A DNA stretch of 64,000 bases, taken from the NCBI GenBank assembly GCA_030430075.1, contig JAUIGN010000011.1, forward strand, positions 124,001 through 188,000, in the 5' to 3' direction. The DNA is from a bacterium (GTDB lineage Bacteria; Planctomycetota; Planctomycetia; Pirellulales; Pirellulaceae). Position numbers and translations under genes: made by a program. Under the pieces are notes generated by a model that was not told the DNA's origin, did not search any database, and worked only from the letters and a program-made list of their open reading frames with translations. Below are positions 57,003-64,000 of this stretch, one piece after another. The stretch's first letter is position 1. Each line of letters begins with the position of its first letter.

Positions 57003-57830
57003 TTAGCCTCTCATCTTCCTGAGACTCCTTTCGCAGTATGGAAGCAAATTCAGGTCAATCAACGACTGTTCGATCTCACCCAGATCATCCGTCGCGATAA
57101 GCTGTCCGACCTGCTCAATGATCTTTCTTGCCAATACCTCCCGTGCACGTTTCGTGATCTGGCGAGCATTGTCGGCGGAAATCGTCGAGCCTCGCAACTT
57201 GCTTAAGGACTCGGCAACTTCGGATGACGTAGGTTTCTTCTGATCCGAGGCGACTGCATTCATGAGTGGCTTCAGCGCTTCGAAATAGAGCGTGTCGTCA
57301 GCCCGAAGCGATTCGACGGCTCGCCTGATCAGATTTTGACCGAGCTCCCGATCAAACGCGTTGCTCGCGGTTGTTTCCTGAGGACCCGCTGGATCGAAGT
57401 TCGAATCCAGTTGCAGGGTTGCATTCTCGCGCGACTTAGCCTGATTTGCCCAGTACACATACACCGAATTCCTCAGGACCGTCTTAAGGTATGTGCGAAA
57501 AGACCGGCTTTCATCGTAGCCATTCAAGGCTCCGGATAGCCACTTCTCGACAACCGCCTCCCAGACCTCTGACACGGCATTCGAGTCTCGCAGGTACGCG
57601 CCAAGGTAGGCCATGCTGGCTACCTGATAACGTTTGATCTGTCGTTCCCGATCTCGACGTTGATTCGCTCGCAATGCGTCCTTTTTCCGACGAGACTCCG
57701 CGTCATCGAGTGCACCAGGCGGCGCAACTGGCTTTCCGATCGATCGCTTTAGCGCCGACTTTTCTGTTGGAATCTGGTCGATAACCCGTTCTTCCGATCG
57801 ACTGTCATGAAGTTCTACGTCACGTTCCAT
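57003..57830 (-). CDS. ECF-like sigma factor
   Basis: About 275 residues from ATG 57830 (MERDVELHD; AGAGG upstream); a start at 57869 is also open. The middle matches sigma region 2 (DSNAVSEVWEAVVEKWLSGALNGYDESRSFRTYLKTVLRNSVYVYWANQ) and the C-terminal part fits a divergent region 4 (SSEVAESLSKLRGSTISADNARQITKRAREVLARKI). The N-terminal about 90 residues are a charged extension. It lies 48 bases ahead of the large kinase gene on the same strand. Planctomycetes have ECF groups linked to Ser/Thr kinases instead of anti-sigma factors; phosphorylation control is inferred from this context. Confidence 0.8.
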   Translation of the reverse strand: MERDVELHDSRSEERVIDQIPTEKSALKRSIGKPVAPPGALDDAESRRKKDALRANQRRDRERQIKRYQVASMAYLGAYLRDSNAVSEVWEAVVEKWLSGALNGYDESRSFRTYLKTVLRNSVYVYWANQAKSRENATLQLDSNFDPAGPQETTASNAFDRELGQNLIRRAVESLRADDTLYFEALKPLMNAVASDQKKPTSSEVAESLSKLRGSTISADNARQITKRAREVLARKIIEQVGQLIATDDLGEIEQSLIDLNLLPYCERSLRKMRG

Positions 57831-58691
57831 GACGGAATACCTCTGGAATCTTGTATCGGCTGGCTGCATTCAACCGCGGAGATCGAATGGCATACTTACA
57901 TGTATCCCTGAACGTCATCACTGTGACAGCTTTTTTTACCCAGAAACAGCTCGCCTCGAGGCTTTCCGCCACGGATTAGCGCCCCAACACATCGTCGATC
58001 ATCACTACCCGTTCGCTGCATTGCAAGGACCACTGCAACCAACGCCTGCCGGCAACCTAACGCTTTGGCATGGGCTGCACCCCATTCGACAACTCGAACG
58101 AATCGAGTAACGAGAGAACGCGAGGACTATCAAAGGAGGACGAACAGGGGCATCGAGCCACGGTTCTGGCGAAATGTTTCATTCCTGACTACTGTTGACG
58201 ACTACGGTGTAATTGGCGGTGTAATTGGGGCGGCGGTGTAATTGGGGCCACCCAACTTTCACGACGCGCGTTTTTTGAGGGGTTGGTAACGATTTAGATC
58301 GGCGAACTTAGAGCAGGCTGATTTTCGCCCTTGTTGCGGCGCGGAACTTTCTCAATATTGCGTTTCGTTCGTTCCGAACGGGGGGCCGTAGGCCACGCCG
58401 CCGCCGCAGTGACGGACCTTGAGCGTAATCGGCGTGAGATGGCGCACGCGTTCGCGCGTACTTTGCCTTACGTGAAGGCTTCGCGGGCGTGGAAGGTGCC
58501 GTGCAGCCAGCGGCAGCCCCGGCGTTCGCGTTCCGCTTCCATACTCGGCGGGCGTTCCACGCAGCGACGGAACCAGCGCCCAAAACCTGCAACCGCGCGA
58601 AGGGGACATCCAACCGCGCGAAGGGGACATCCAGCTCCTGGCACGCTGGACGGCATTTCGTGAGCATTATGGGTGGCCCCTTTCGCGCCCC
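57831..58691. other. Gene-poor region with transposon debris
   Basis: About 860 bases. It holds three GGTGTAATTGG units at 58206-58245; the last runs into GGGGCCACCC (58244-58253), the reverse complement of the GGGTGGCCCC at 58672. A stretch at 58320-58600 is open in several frames but matches nothing I recognise. GGGGACATCC occurs at 58603 and 58624. The sigma-gene promoter should lie at the left end. Confidence 0.6.
58603..58681 (+). repeat. GGGGACATCC element at the truncated transposase
   Basis: GGGGACATCC at 58603 and 58624. The second begins a full element ending in GGGTGGCCCC at 58672-58681, nearly identical over about 58 bp to the element at 43649-43707. It lies at the breakpoint of the IS1634-type transposase fragment. 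Confidence 0.9.
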
Positions 58692-59144
58692 CTGCAGACC
58701 GACGTCGAACTCCTGCACGACGTGGGTCACGACGTCCATGATCAGGTTGGTCTCAAGGGCCATAAAGACGCACTCCGTACAACGGCCCACTCGGTCGTCG
58801 TTGAGGAATTTGAGATCATCGGGCCAGAGGTCGAACAGTTCCGGCCCGAAGTTGCAAGCCCATTCGGCCACACCATACATGGGCTCGCGAGAAACGAGCA
58901 GATTCCGCAACAGCAAGAGCACGACGCGCGGCGTATCAACTTTGGTGCGGTTGTCCTCCGGCGGCAAATGTCGCTCGAGAAACTTCTCTAACCGCATCCG
59001 CTTCAACAGGCGGTTGATGATCGGCAACGCACCGATGGAGTGCGTCAGAATCGTCTTGCCGTGTTGCGGATTGGTCCGCTGTCCGGCGGGAAGGTCTTTG
59101 GGGCGACGTGCCTCGGGTTGGGACTTGTGTTTTCGTTTGGCCAT
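58692..59144 (-). pseudogene. IS1634-type (DUF4277) transposase, N-terminal fragment
   Basis: About 151 residues from MAKRKHKSQPEARRPKD. The region SIGALPIINRLLKRMRLEKFLERHLPP and FNDDRVGRC-like LKFLNDDRVGRCTECVF match the N-terminal DUF4277 domain of IS1634-family DDE transposases. Similarity stops at EFDVGLQ, where the GGGGACATCC element begins; the catalytic domain is absent. The gene is a remnant, truncated by or fused to the repeat element. No matching terminal repeats were identified. Confidence 0.8.
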
Positions 59145-59724
59145 CTTGATCCTCCTGATTTTCTGTTTGGCAAGGAGCGGATGCGTCCTTTCATTGCCTA
59201 AGAAATAGGACCAACCAAGTGTCCAGACCAGCGTGCGCGGCAAGAAAGTTTCTTCGCGCGAGGAGCCCATTGACGTAAGTCGAGCGGCACTCAACTTCCG
59301 TCAATGGAACTTTTTTCAAAACCTTTTCAGATGTCGCGCGTGATGTTGGACACTCTTGGCTGCCATGCCGTGACGGCGAAGATTTGCAACAACCGCCGAG
59401 CGACAATCGCTTGGCCAAACGCCGACCATGTTCGCCACTCGAGTGTCCAGGTGCCCTCCGCGCATGTCGGACCGGCGTTCTTGAATGTCGTCTTCAGGCC
59501 CCGACCGAAAGTCGCAGAAATTCAGAATGAGAAGTGCGGAAAAGGCGCTTGACCGCTTGCTCGATGCTTACGGTACTTCGGAACGGAATTGGTGAGGCGT
59601 GGCATGTGCGAGAACTCCCGTTTTCTGGCGCCAAAGCGGTAGGTACCGTTTTAGCACGCTGGAAACAGGCCGCACTGCCGACCACCGGCAGGTATCAGAA
59701 GCTGTTGATTCGGCAGGGTTTAGA
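59145..59724. other. Gene-free region
   Basis: About 580 bases between the transposase remnant and the direct repeat at 59726. I see no supported ORF; it is probably degraded insertion-sequence DNA. Confidence 0.4.
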
Positions 59725-60060
59725 TTAAGTCGGGGCGACTGTCGTATCTTTGAACCGTTTGCCACCCTCCTCGACCGCTTCGTACAAGGCTATCCGGTGC
59801 CGGCGGCCGGTTATCTCCAAACGGCGGCTCAACTTGGCCACCGACGCGTCTGAAAACGACCGCTGTTCAGTTGCGGGATCATCGTCGAGGCGATTTACGG
59901 GGTCACTTTCGGGATCATTGGTGTCATTTGCAGAATCATCAACCGGTTGTGCAGTGTTAGTGTTACCGGCGTTGTTTGCGGTATCATCGATCCGATTTGC
60001 AGGATCATCTACTTTCTGGACGCCGCCAACGTTTTTCGTATGCTGGGATCGCAATGACAT
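59725..60060 (-). CDS. Low-complexity acidic hypothetical protein
   Basis: A possible 111-residue protein divergent from, and overlapping the first bases of, the TOTE-type gene. The middle is an Asp/Asn-rich run of degenerate units (DDPAN, DDTAN, DDSAN); the C-terminal part (LSRRLEITGRRHRIALYEAVEEGGKRF) looks protein-like and ends KDTTVAPT, nearly the same as the end of the small protein at 63815. Whether it is translated is uncertain. The overlap of divergent starts argues for caution. Confidence 0.4.
   Translation of the reverse strand: MSLRSQHTKNVGGVQKVDDPANRIDDTANNAGNTNTAQPVDDSANDTNDPESDPVNRLDDDPATEQRSFSDASVAKLSRRLEITGRRHRIALYEAVEEGGKRFKDTTVAPT
59726..59756 (+). repeat. 31-bp direct repeat, left copy
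   Basis: Matches 63825-63855 at 28 of 31 positions, with shared core GTCGTATC and flanking AGTCGGGGC and TTGAACC. The two copies enclose the TOTE-type gene and the toxin-antitoxin module. It could be an attachment or target-site duplication, or a duplicated gene end. Confidence 0.75.
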
Positions 60061-62870
60061 CGCATTCAAGGGCCGTACATCACAGTTCGCCGCCCAGACA
60101 AAAGATCGCACTCTTTCGCGCGCTCTTTCGAGGGCGAGAGGATGTCTATCCGCGCCGCTTTGAGAGTCGTTCGACCGGAAAGAGCGGTTACTCGCCGGTC
60201 TGCGCGAACGAGTGGGTGACCGGCATTTGCGAAAAGCCGCGAGTCAAATGCGCAACCTGTCACCATCGGCAATTCCTGCCCGTGACCGACGAAGTAATCC
60301 ACCAACATCTCGTGGGGACGGACGAACGGGGCAACGATTTTGTCGCCGGCGTCTATCCGATGCTGCTGGATGAGACATGCTTCTTTTTGGCAATCGATCT
60401 CGACAAGTCCGGCTGGCGGGAAGATGCGGTCGCGGTGCTGGATACGTGTCGTCGGATAAAGGTTCCCGCGGCGCTCGAGCGGTCACGGTCCGGCAACGGT
60501 GGCCACATCTGGGTCTTCTTTGAAACGGCCGTTCCAGCTTCCGTAGCACGGCAACTCGGTTCGCATGTGCTGACGGAGACGATGGAGCGGCGGCCGGATA
60601 TCGGACTCGATTCGTATGATCGCTTCTTCCCAAATCAAGACACGTTGCCGCAGGGCGGATTCGGAAACCTGATTGCCTTGCCGCTGCAGGCGAAACCGCG
60701 CGTAGCCGGCAACAGCGTGTTCATTGATGCATCCTGGGAGCCGTACCAAGATCAATGGGAAGCCCTCTCTTCCATTCAGCGCATGCCGCGTGCAATGGTT
60801 GACGAGATCGTGCGTAACGCCGGACAGACAGGACGCATCATCGGTGTTCGAGTGGCCAGCAGCGACGATGACGTCGAGCCCTGGAAGTTGCCACCGTCAC
60901 GTCGCCGCACTGATCCCGACATCTCCGGAGAGTTGCCGGCGCGACTGGACCTGACGTTGAGCGATCAGGTTTACGTATCAAAGGAGAATGTGCCCCCGGC
61001 GCTGCGCAACCGCTTGATACGGCTGGCGGCATTTCAGAATCCAGAGTTCTACAAAGCCCAGTCAATGCGTCTTTCCACCTGGGGAAAGCCGCGAATCATC
61101 AGTTGCGCCGAGGACCACCCACGGTATCTCGCACTACCGCGGGGATGTTACGAGGACGTCACAACTCTGTTGGGCGATCTGAAGATCGAAGTCACTACGC
61201 ATGACGAACGTGTCAGCGGTGAACCGATCGAAATGTCGTTCCAGGGAGAACTCAGACCTGAACAAAGGACCGCGGTTCGCAAGCTGCTCGAACACGACAA
61301 CGGTGTCCTTGCGGCAACAACGGCGTTCGGCAAGACGGTGGTTGCCGCCTGGATGATCGCTCAGCGCGGTGTCAATACACTGGTCCTTGTGCATCGGCGG
61401 CTGTTACTCGATCAGTGGGTCGAGCGGTTGTCGGAGTTCCTCGGAGTTTCGCCAAAAGAGATTGGCCGGATTGGCGGCGGCCGCAAGAAGCGGATGGGTC
61501 GAGTCGATGTCGCCATCATTCAGAGCCTCGTGCGAAAGGGCACGGTGAAAGACTATGTCGCCGATTACGGTCATGTGATTGTCGACGAATGCCATCACCT
61601 GTCGGCGCTCAGCTTTGAACTTGTTGCGCGACGGGCAAAGGCGAGATATGTTCTGGGGTTATCAGCAACGGTGGCTCGCAAAGACGGGCATCATCCAATC
61701 ATCTTCATGCAGTGTGGGCCGGTCCGTCATTTTGTCGATGCTAAGGCCGAGGCAAACGCCCGCCCGTTTCAGCATTCAGTCATTGTACGGCCGACGGGAT
61801 TTCGCCCCGTGTCCGAAGCCGATCCCGATCCGCGATTGCAGTTTCAGGACCTCTATCGCGAACTGATCGCCGACAGCGATCGCAACCGGACGATCTGCGA
61901 GGACGTTCTTCGGAGCATCCGTGAAGGTCGATCCCCACTTGTACTCACCGAACGCCGAGAGCACCTCGAGTTGCTTGCGGCGATCTTAGCACCAGATGTG
62001 GAGCATGTCGTCGTCTTGCAGGGCGGTACGGGCATTAAGGAGTCCAGGGAAATCGCGGATCGCCTTGCCGCGATCCAGCCTGACCAGCCGCGCGTGTTGC
62101 TGGCGACCGGCCGCTACATCGGCGAGGGCTTCGATGACGCGCGGCTGGATACGCTGCTGCTGACGCTACCCGTTTCGTGGCATGGCACCATCGCCCAGTA
62201 TGTTGGACGACTGCACCGATTGCACGAGGGAAAGACGGAAGTCCGCGTTTACGACTATGCGGATCTGAACGTGCCGATGCTCGCTCGGATGTTCGACCGG
62301 CGATGCCGGGGGTATGAGGCGGGCGGCTACACCGTCCTGTTGCCAGGCAGTGCGGTTCCGGGTTGGCCGGCAGAAGTCCCGTTACCTGTCGATCCGCAAT
62401 GGAAGCACGACTATGCGGCGACCGTGAGACGACTCGTTCAAGACGGAGTCGACGCGCCGTTGGCCAAGCTATTCGTGCATGTCGCTCGAAAGTTCGACTC
62501 CGATGCCGAGGGAGCCCGACGAGCGCGAAGTGCCACCGAGGCGTTCCTCTATCGCCGCCTCGAATCTCTCCCGGAAACCGCGGGCCGATTCGATTTGAAC
62601 CTCGAGTTGCCGATTCCATTTGATGGCTGGGGCAACATGGAAGTTGACCTGCTCGATTCAAGATCCCGCCTTGCCATTGAACTCGACGGCGGCCAGCACC
62701 TCGCCAGTGCCGACGCCTATCGCCGCGATCGCCGAAAGGATGCCCTGCTTCAGGAACACGGTTACTTCGTTTTGCGGTTCCTGGCAGAAGATGTCGGCAA
62801 GCAACTCGACAAAGTGCTGGACGCGATCCTGCGAGTGATCGCAAAGCGTGGCGCCAAACCACCGGATTGA
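60054..62870 (+). CDS. TOTE-type conflict protein: primase (AEP), superfamily 2 helicase and DUF559 nuclease
   Basis: A 938-residue fusion. Residues 1-290 fit the TOTE archaeo-eukaryotic primase domain: FRGREDVYPRRFE, GYSPVCANEW with the Cys cluster KCATC, the metal motif FLAIDLDKSGW and the SGNGGHIWVFF motif. Residues about 400-720 form an SF2 helicase (Walker A-like AATTAFGKTV, DECHH box, LSATVARKDG, QYVGRLHRLHEGK). Residues about 830-930 are a DUF559/Vsr-like nuclease (EVDLLDSRSRLAIELDGGQH, GYFVLRFL). TOTE systems are proposed transposon-linked conflict systems. ATG 60054 with GGGA upstream is the likely start. Confidence 0.9.
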   Translation: MTSHSRAVHHSSPPRQKIALFRALFRGREDVYPRRFESRSTGKSGYSPVCANEWVTGICEKPRVKCATCHHRQFLPVTDEVIHQHLVGTDERGNDFVAGVYPMLLDETCFFLAIDLDKSGWREDAVAVLDTCRRIKVPAALERSRSGNGGHIWVFFETAVPASVARQLGSHVLTETMERRPDIGLDSYDRFFPNQDTLPQGGFGNLIALPLQAKPRVAGNSVFIDASWEPYQDQWEALSSIQRMPRAMVDEIVRNAGQTGRIIGVRVASSDDDVEPWKLPPSRRRTDPDISGELPARLDLTLSDQVYVSKENVPPALRNRLIRLAAFQNPEFYKAQSMRLSTWGKPRIISCAEDHPRYLALPRGCYEDVTTLLGDLKIEVTTHDERVSGEPIEMSFQGELRPEQRTAVRKLLEHDNGVLAATTAFGKTVVAAWMIAQRGVNTLVLVHRRLLLDQWVERLSEFLGVSPKEIGRIGGGRKKRMGRVDVAIIQSLVRKGTVKDYVADYGHVIVDECHHLSALSFELVARRAKARYVLGLSATVARKDGHHPIIFMQCGPVRHFVDAKAEANARPFQHSVIVRPTGFRPVSEADPDPRLQFQDLYRELIADSDRNRTICEDVLRSIREGRSPLVLTERREHLELLAAILAPDVEHVVVLQGGTGIKESREIADRLAAIQPDQPRVLLATGRYIGEGFDDARLDTLLLTLPVSWHGTIAQYVGRLHRLHEGKTEVRVYDYADLNVPMLARMFDRRCRGYEAGGYTVLLPGSAVPGWPAEVPLPVDPQWKHDYAATVRRLVQDGVDAPLAKLFVHVARKFDSDAEGARRARSATEAFLYRRLESLPETAGRFDLNLELPIPFDGWGNMEVDLLDSRSRLAIELDGGQHLASADAYRRDRRKDALLQEHGYFVLRFLAEDVGKQLDKVLDAILRVIAKRGAKPPD

Positions 62871-62904
62871 AACCGTCATTCACGTGGGGCTTGGCCGGAT
62901 GATG

Positions 62905-63204
62905 CTAAGCCGCGAACTCGATCCGTAGACGTTTTCCCAAAGCTTGAGCCGCATGCTCCAATGTTTGCAAAGTCACGGAATCATTCTCAGGATCAAGCAG
63001 ACGTTCCAAAGCCGAACGGCTCGTCTTCATGCGCCGCGCCATCTCCGTCTTCGAGATTCCTTCATCTTCCATAAGCTTGGAAATCTGAAACGCAATCACA
63101 CGCTTAATCGCTACCGACTCAACGTCCGCGAGCATGCCTTCTTCGGCCAGGAAGTCGTCAAAGCTGCTACCGACATGGGGATTCTTTTTGTGTTTGCGGG
63201 TCAT
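62905..63204 (-). CDS. XRE-family antitoxin (HigA-like)
   Basis: A 99-residue protein with a helix-turn-helix (ISKTEMARRMKTSRSALERLLD) and an N-terminal segment (SSFDDFLAEEGMLADVESVAIKRV) of the kind seen in HigA antitoxins for RelE/Gp49-type toxins. It lies 2 bases downstream of the toxin frame on the same strand, toxin first, as usual for HigBA. It should repress the module by binding an inverted repeat upstream. Confidence 0.85.
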   Translation of the reverse strand: MTRKHKKNPHVGSSFDDFLAEEGMLADVESVAIKRVIAFQISKLMEDEGISKTEMARRMKTSRSALERLLDPENDSVTLQTLEHAAQALGKRLRIEFAA

Positions 63205-63206
63205 GA

Positions 63207-63547
63207 CTAGCGTTCCTTTAGCTCCGCCAAACGTCTGCGCGCCGTGTTCAAATCAGAAGCAGGGGTCTTCTGCGCCTTTTTGATGAATCCGTGCAGCAGA
63301 ATCATCGAGTTGTCGTGAACGGTGAAAACAACACGTGCAATCCGGTCTTGAAGGTTTGAACGAACTTCCCACAGATTCGCCTCCAACTTCCGCACCAGTG
63401 GCATCCCCAACGGCCAGCCGAATTGAACCGTCTTGATGTCTTCGCCAATCGATTTGCGATCAGCTTGCTCCAACGACTTGAGCCAATCACGGACAGGCTC
63501 CGTGCCGGTCGTCGTCCGGAAGAAACGAACCTCAAGGCGAAATCCAT
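63207..63547 (-). pseudogene. HigB/Gp49-like toxin with unclear or damaged start
   Basis: The phage-derived Gp49-like/HigB domain is clear: EVRFFRTTTGTEPVRDWLKSLEQADRKS, then GWPLGMPLVRKLEANLWEVRSNL and ARVVFTVHDN. In this frame there is no ATG, GTG or TTG before the domain back to a stop near 63610; the first canonical start is TTG 63473, inside it. ATG 63547 (MDFALRF) is one frame off, and adding one T in its GGATTTCG would join it to RLEVRFF. So either a rare ATT start (63560) is used or a single-base deletion has inactivated it. The antitoxin is intact. Confidence 0.6.
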
Positions 63548-63561
63548 TCGTCCGCTCAATA

Positions 63562-63577
63562 GTACCACTTGTGGTAC
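63562..63577. promoter_or_regulatory. Inverted repeat, candidate HigA operator
   Basis: GTACCAC-TT-GTGGTAC: two perfect 7-bp arms around 2 bases, 15 bases ahead of the toxin region, where a HigA-type autoregulatory operator is expected. Confidence 0.65.
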
Positions 63578-63786
63578 ACCTGTCAAACCGGCCCTTTTCC
63601 GACTATCGCTACGGAGCGGAAACGAACTGCGTTCAAATCCAGTTTGGGTCGACAACTAGAACAAGTGCCGAGTTTTTGCGCATTCGCAGTGCTTGCAACA
63701 CGTTACGTCAGGCCGTGCTGACTTTCAGATTGCTCCGGGCTTTGAACCAATCGCCTCGTCGTAACTCCAAGCGGCGCAATAGAAAA

Positions 63787-63812
63787 GCCCTTCCGTCACA
63801 CAACAGAAGGGC
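63787..63812 (-). terminator. Intrinsic terminator (minus strand)
   Basis: On the minus strand a 7-bp stem GCCCTTC/GAAGGGC with a 12-nt loop is followed by TTTTCT. It lies just after the stop of the small CxC protein gene. Confidence 0.75.
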
Positions 63813-63814
63813 CG

Positions 63815-63910
63815 TTAATCCAGTTGAGTCGGGGCAACTGTCGTATCGTTGAACCAAACAAGTTCGACGGATTCGTAACCGCATTTGCACGAGCCATCGC
63901 GACAGCGCAT
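63815..63910 (-). CDS. Tiny Cys-rich protein
   Basis: A 31-residue frame, MRCRDGSCKCGYESVELVWF and on to the end NDTTVAPTQLD, starting 5 bases after the stop of the partial gene at the window edge and ending directly before an intrinsic terminator. It has three Cys (C-x4-C-x-C). Too short for a family assignment. The C-terminus repeats the KDTTVAPT end of the frame at 59725, because both contain the 31-bp direct repeat. Confidence 0.4.
   Translation of the reverse strand: MRCRDGSCKCGYESVELVWFNDTTVAPTQLD
63825..63855 (+). repeat. 31-bp direct repeat, right copy
   Basis: The right copy of the repeat at 59726-59756 (28 of 31 identical). It lies inside the 3' end of the tiny Cys-rich frame. Confidence 0.75.
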
Positions 63911-63915
63911 CCGAA

Positions 63916-64000
63916 TCAGTTGCTATTCTGCAGAAGGTTCGCGTAGTCCTTTCCAGCCGTCGAAGGCGGAAGAGGACGCTGTTCATTCCGGTACAGTTCA
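63916..64000 (-). CDS. C-terminal end of an unidentified protein (5' end outside window)
   Basis: The last 27 residues of a minus-strand frame that enters from the window edge and ends NEQRPLPPSTAGKDYANLLQ then NSN-stop. Too little is visible for identification. The tiny Cys-rich frame starts 5 bases downstream, suggesting a shared transcript ending at the terminator at 63787. Confidence 0.35.
   Translation of the reverse strand, partial: ELYRNEQRPLPPSTAGKDYANLLQNSN

Overview
The window (about 60% G+C) looks like a chromosomal stretch of a planctomycete, most likely of the class Planctomycetia and perhaps Pirellulales. The evidence is family content. There are two PSCyt/PSD 'planctomycete cytochrome' genes (DUF1549/DUF1553 and DUF1587/1588/1592/1585 types), each paired with a Tat-exported DUF1501 or DUF1552 protein. 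There are also a DUF1559 pseudopilin, GYF_2/DUF4190 zinc-ribbon proteins, a formylglycine-type sulfatase, and an ECF-like sigma factor next to a very large Ser/Thr kinase. No rRNA, tRNA or CRISPR array was recognised.

Layout. 0-8 kb: the C-terminal half of a hybrid sensor kinase (REC-REC-HPt), menC, a secreted alpha/beta hydrolase, an aminotransferase, carA and a CPBP membrane protease. 8-10.6 kb: a radical-SAM gene translationally coupled to selD, whose catalytic position is an in-frame UGA, so SelD appears to be a selenoprotein. 10.6-21 kb: two planctomycete-cytochrome/Tat-protein pairs, a barrel-like outer-membrane protein and a small secreted protein. 21-25 kb: a two-subunit M16 peptidase and a GNAT acetyltransferase. 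25.4-30.9 kb: a Zn/Mn-type ABC importer (binding lipoprotein, ATPase, two permeases); both permeases carry a fused C-terminal DtxR-like regulatory domain. 31-43 kb: DUF1559 protein, endonuclease IV, tandem zinc-ribbon/GYF_2 proteins, aconitase, a Usp-like protein, an SLC13/ArsB-type permease and an APC permease.

43-64 kb is accessory. A REP-associated tyrosine transposase (RAYT, HUH/Y1) sits between two arrays of the decamer GGGGACATCC that point in opposite directions. The same element recurs around the sulfatase gene and next to a truncated IS1634-type transposase. A second dispersed family of GTAG-preceded hairpins lies in five intergenic gaps between 5 and 33 kb. On the minus strand from 57.8 to 47.7 kb lie an ECF-like sigma factor, a 1384-residue kinase with a repetitive presumed extracytoplasmic region and a PDZ domain, two small proteins, and a lasso-peptide cluster: precursor, fused RRE/B2 protease, cyclase and a 2-oxoglutarate dioxygenase. 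The right edge carries a TOTE-type conflict protein (primase-helicase-DUF559 nuclease) and a HigBA-like module, together bounded by near-identical 31-bp direct repeats.

The best candidates for undescribed biology are the lasso-peptide cluster with its tryptophan-rich core, the RAYT with its inverted repeat arrays, the TOTE island with its flanking repeats, and the selenocysteine SelD that a routine gene call would truncate.
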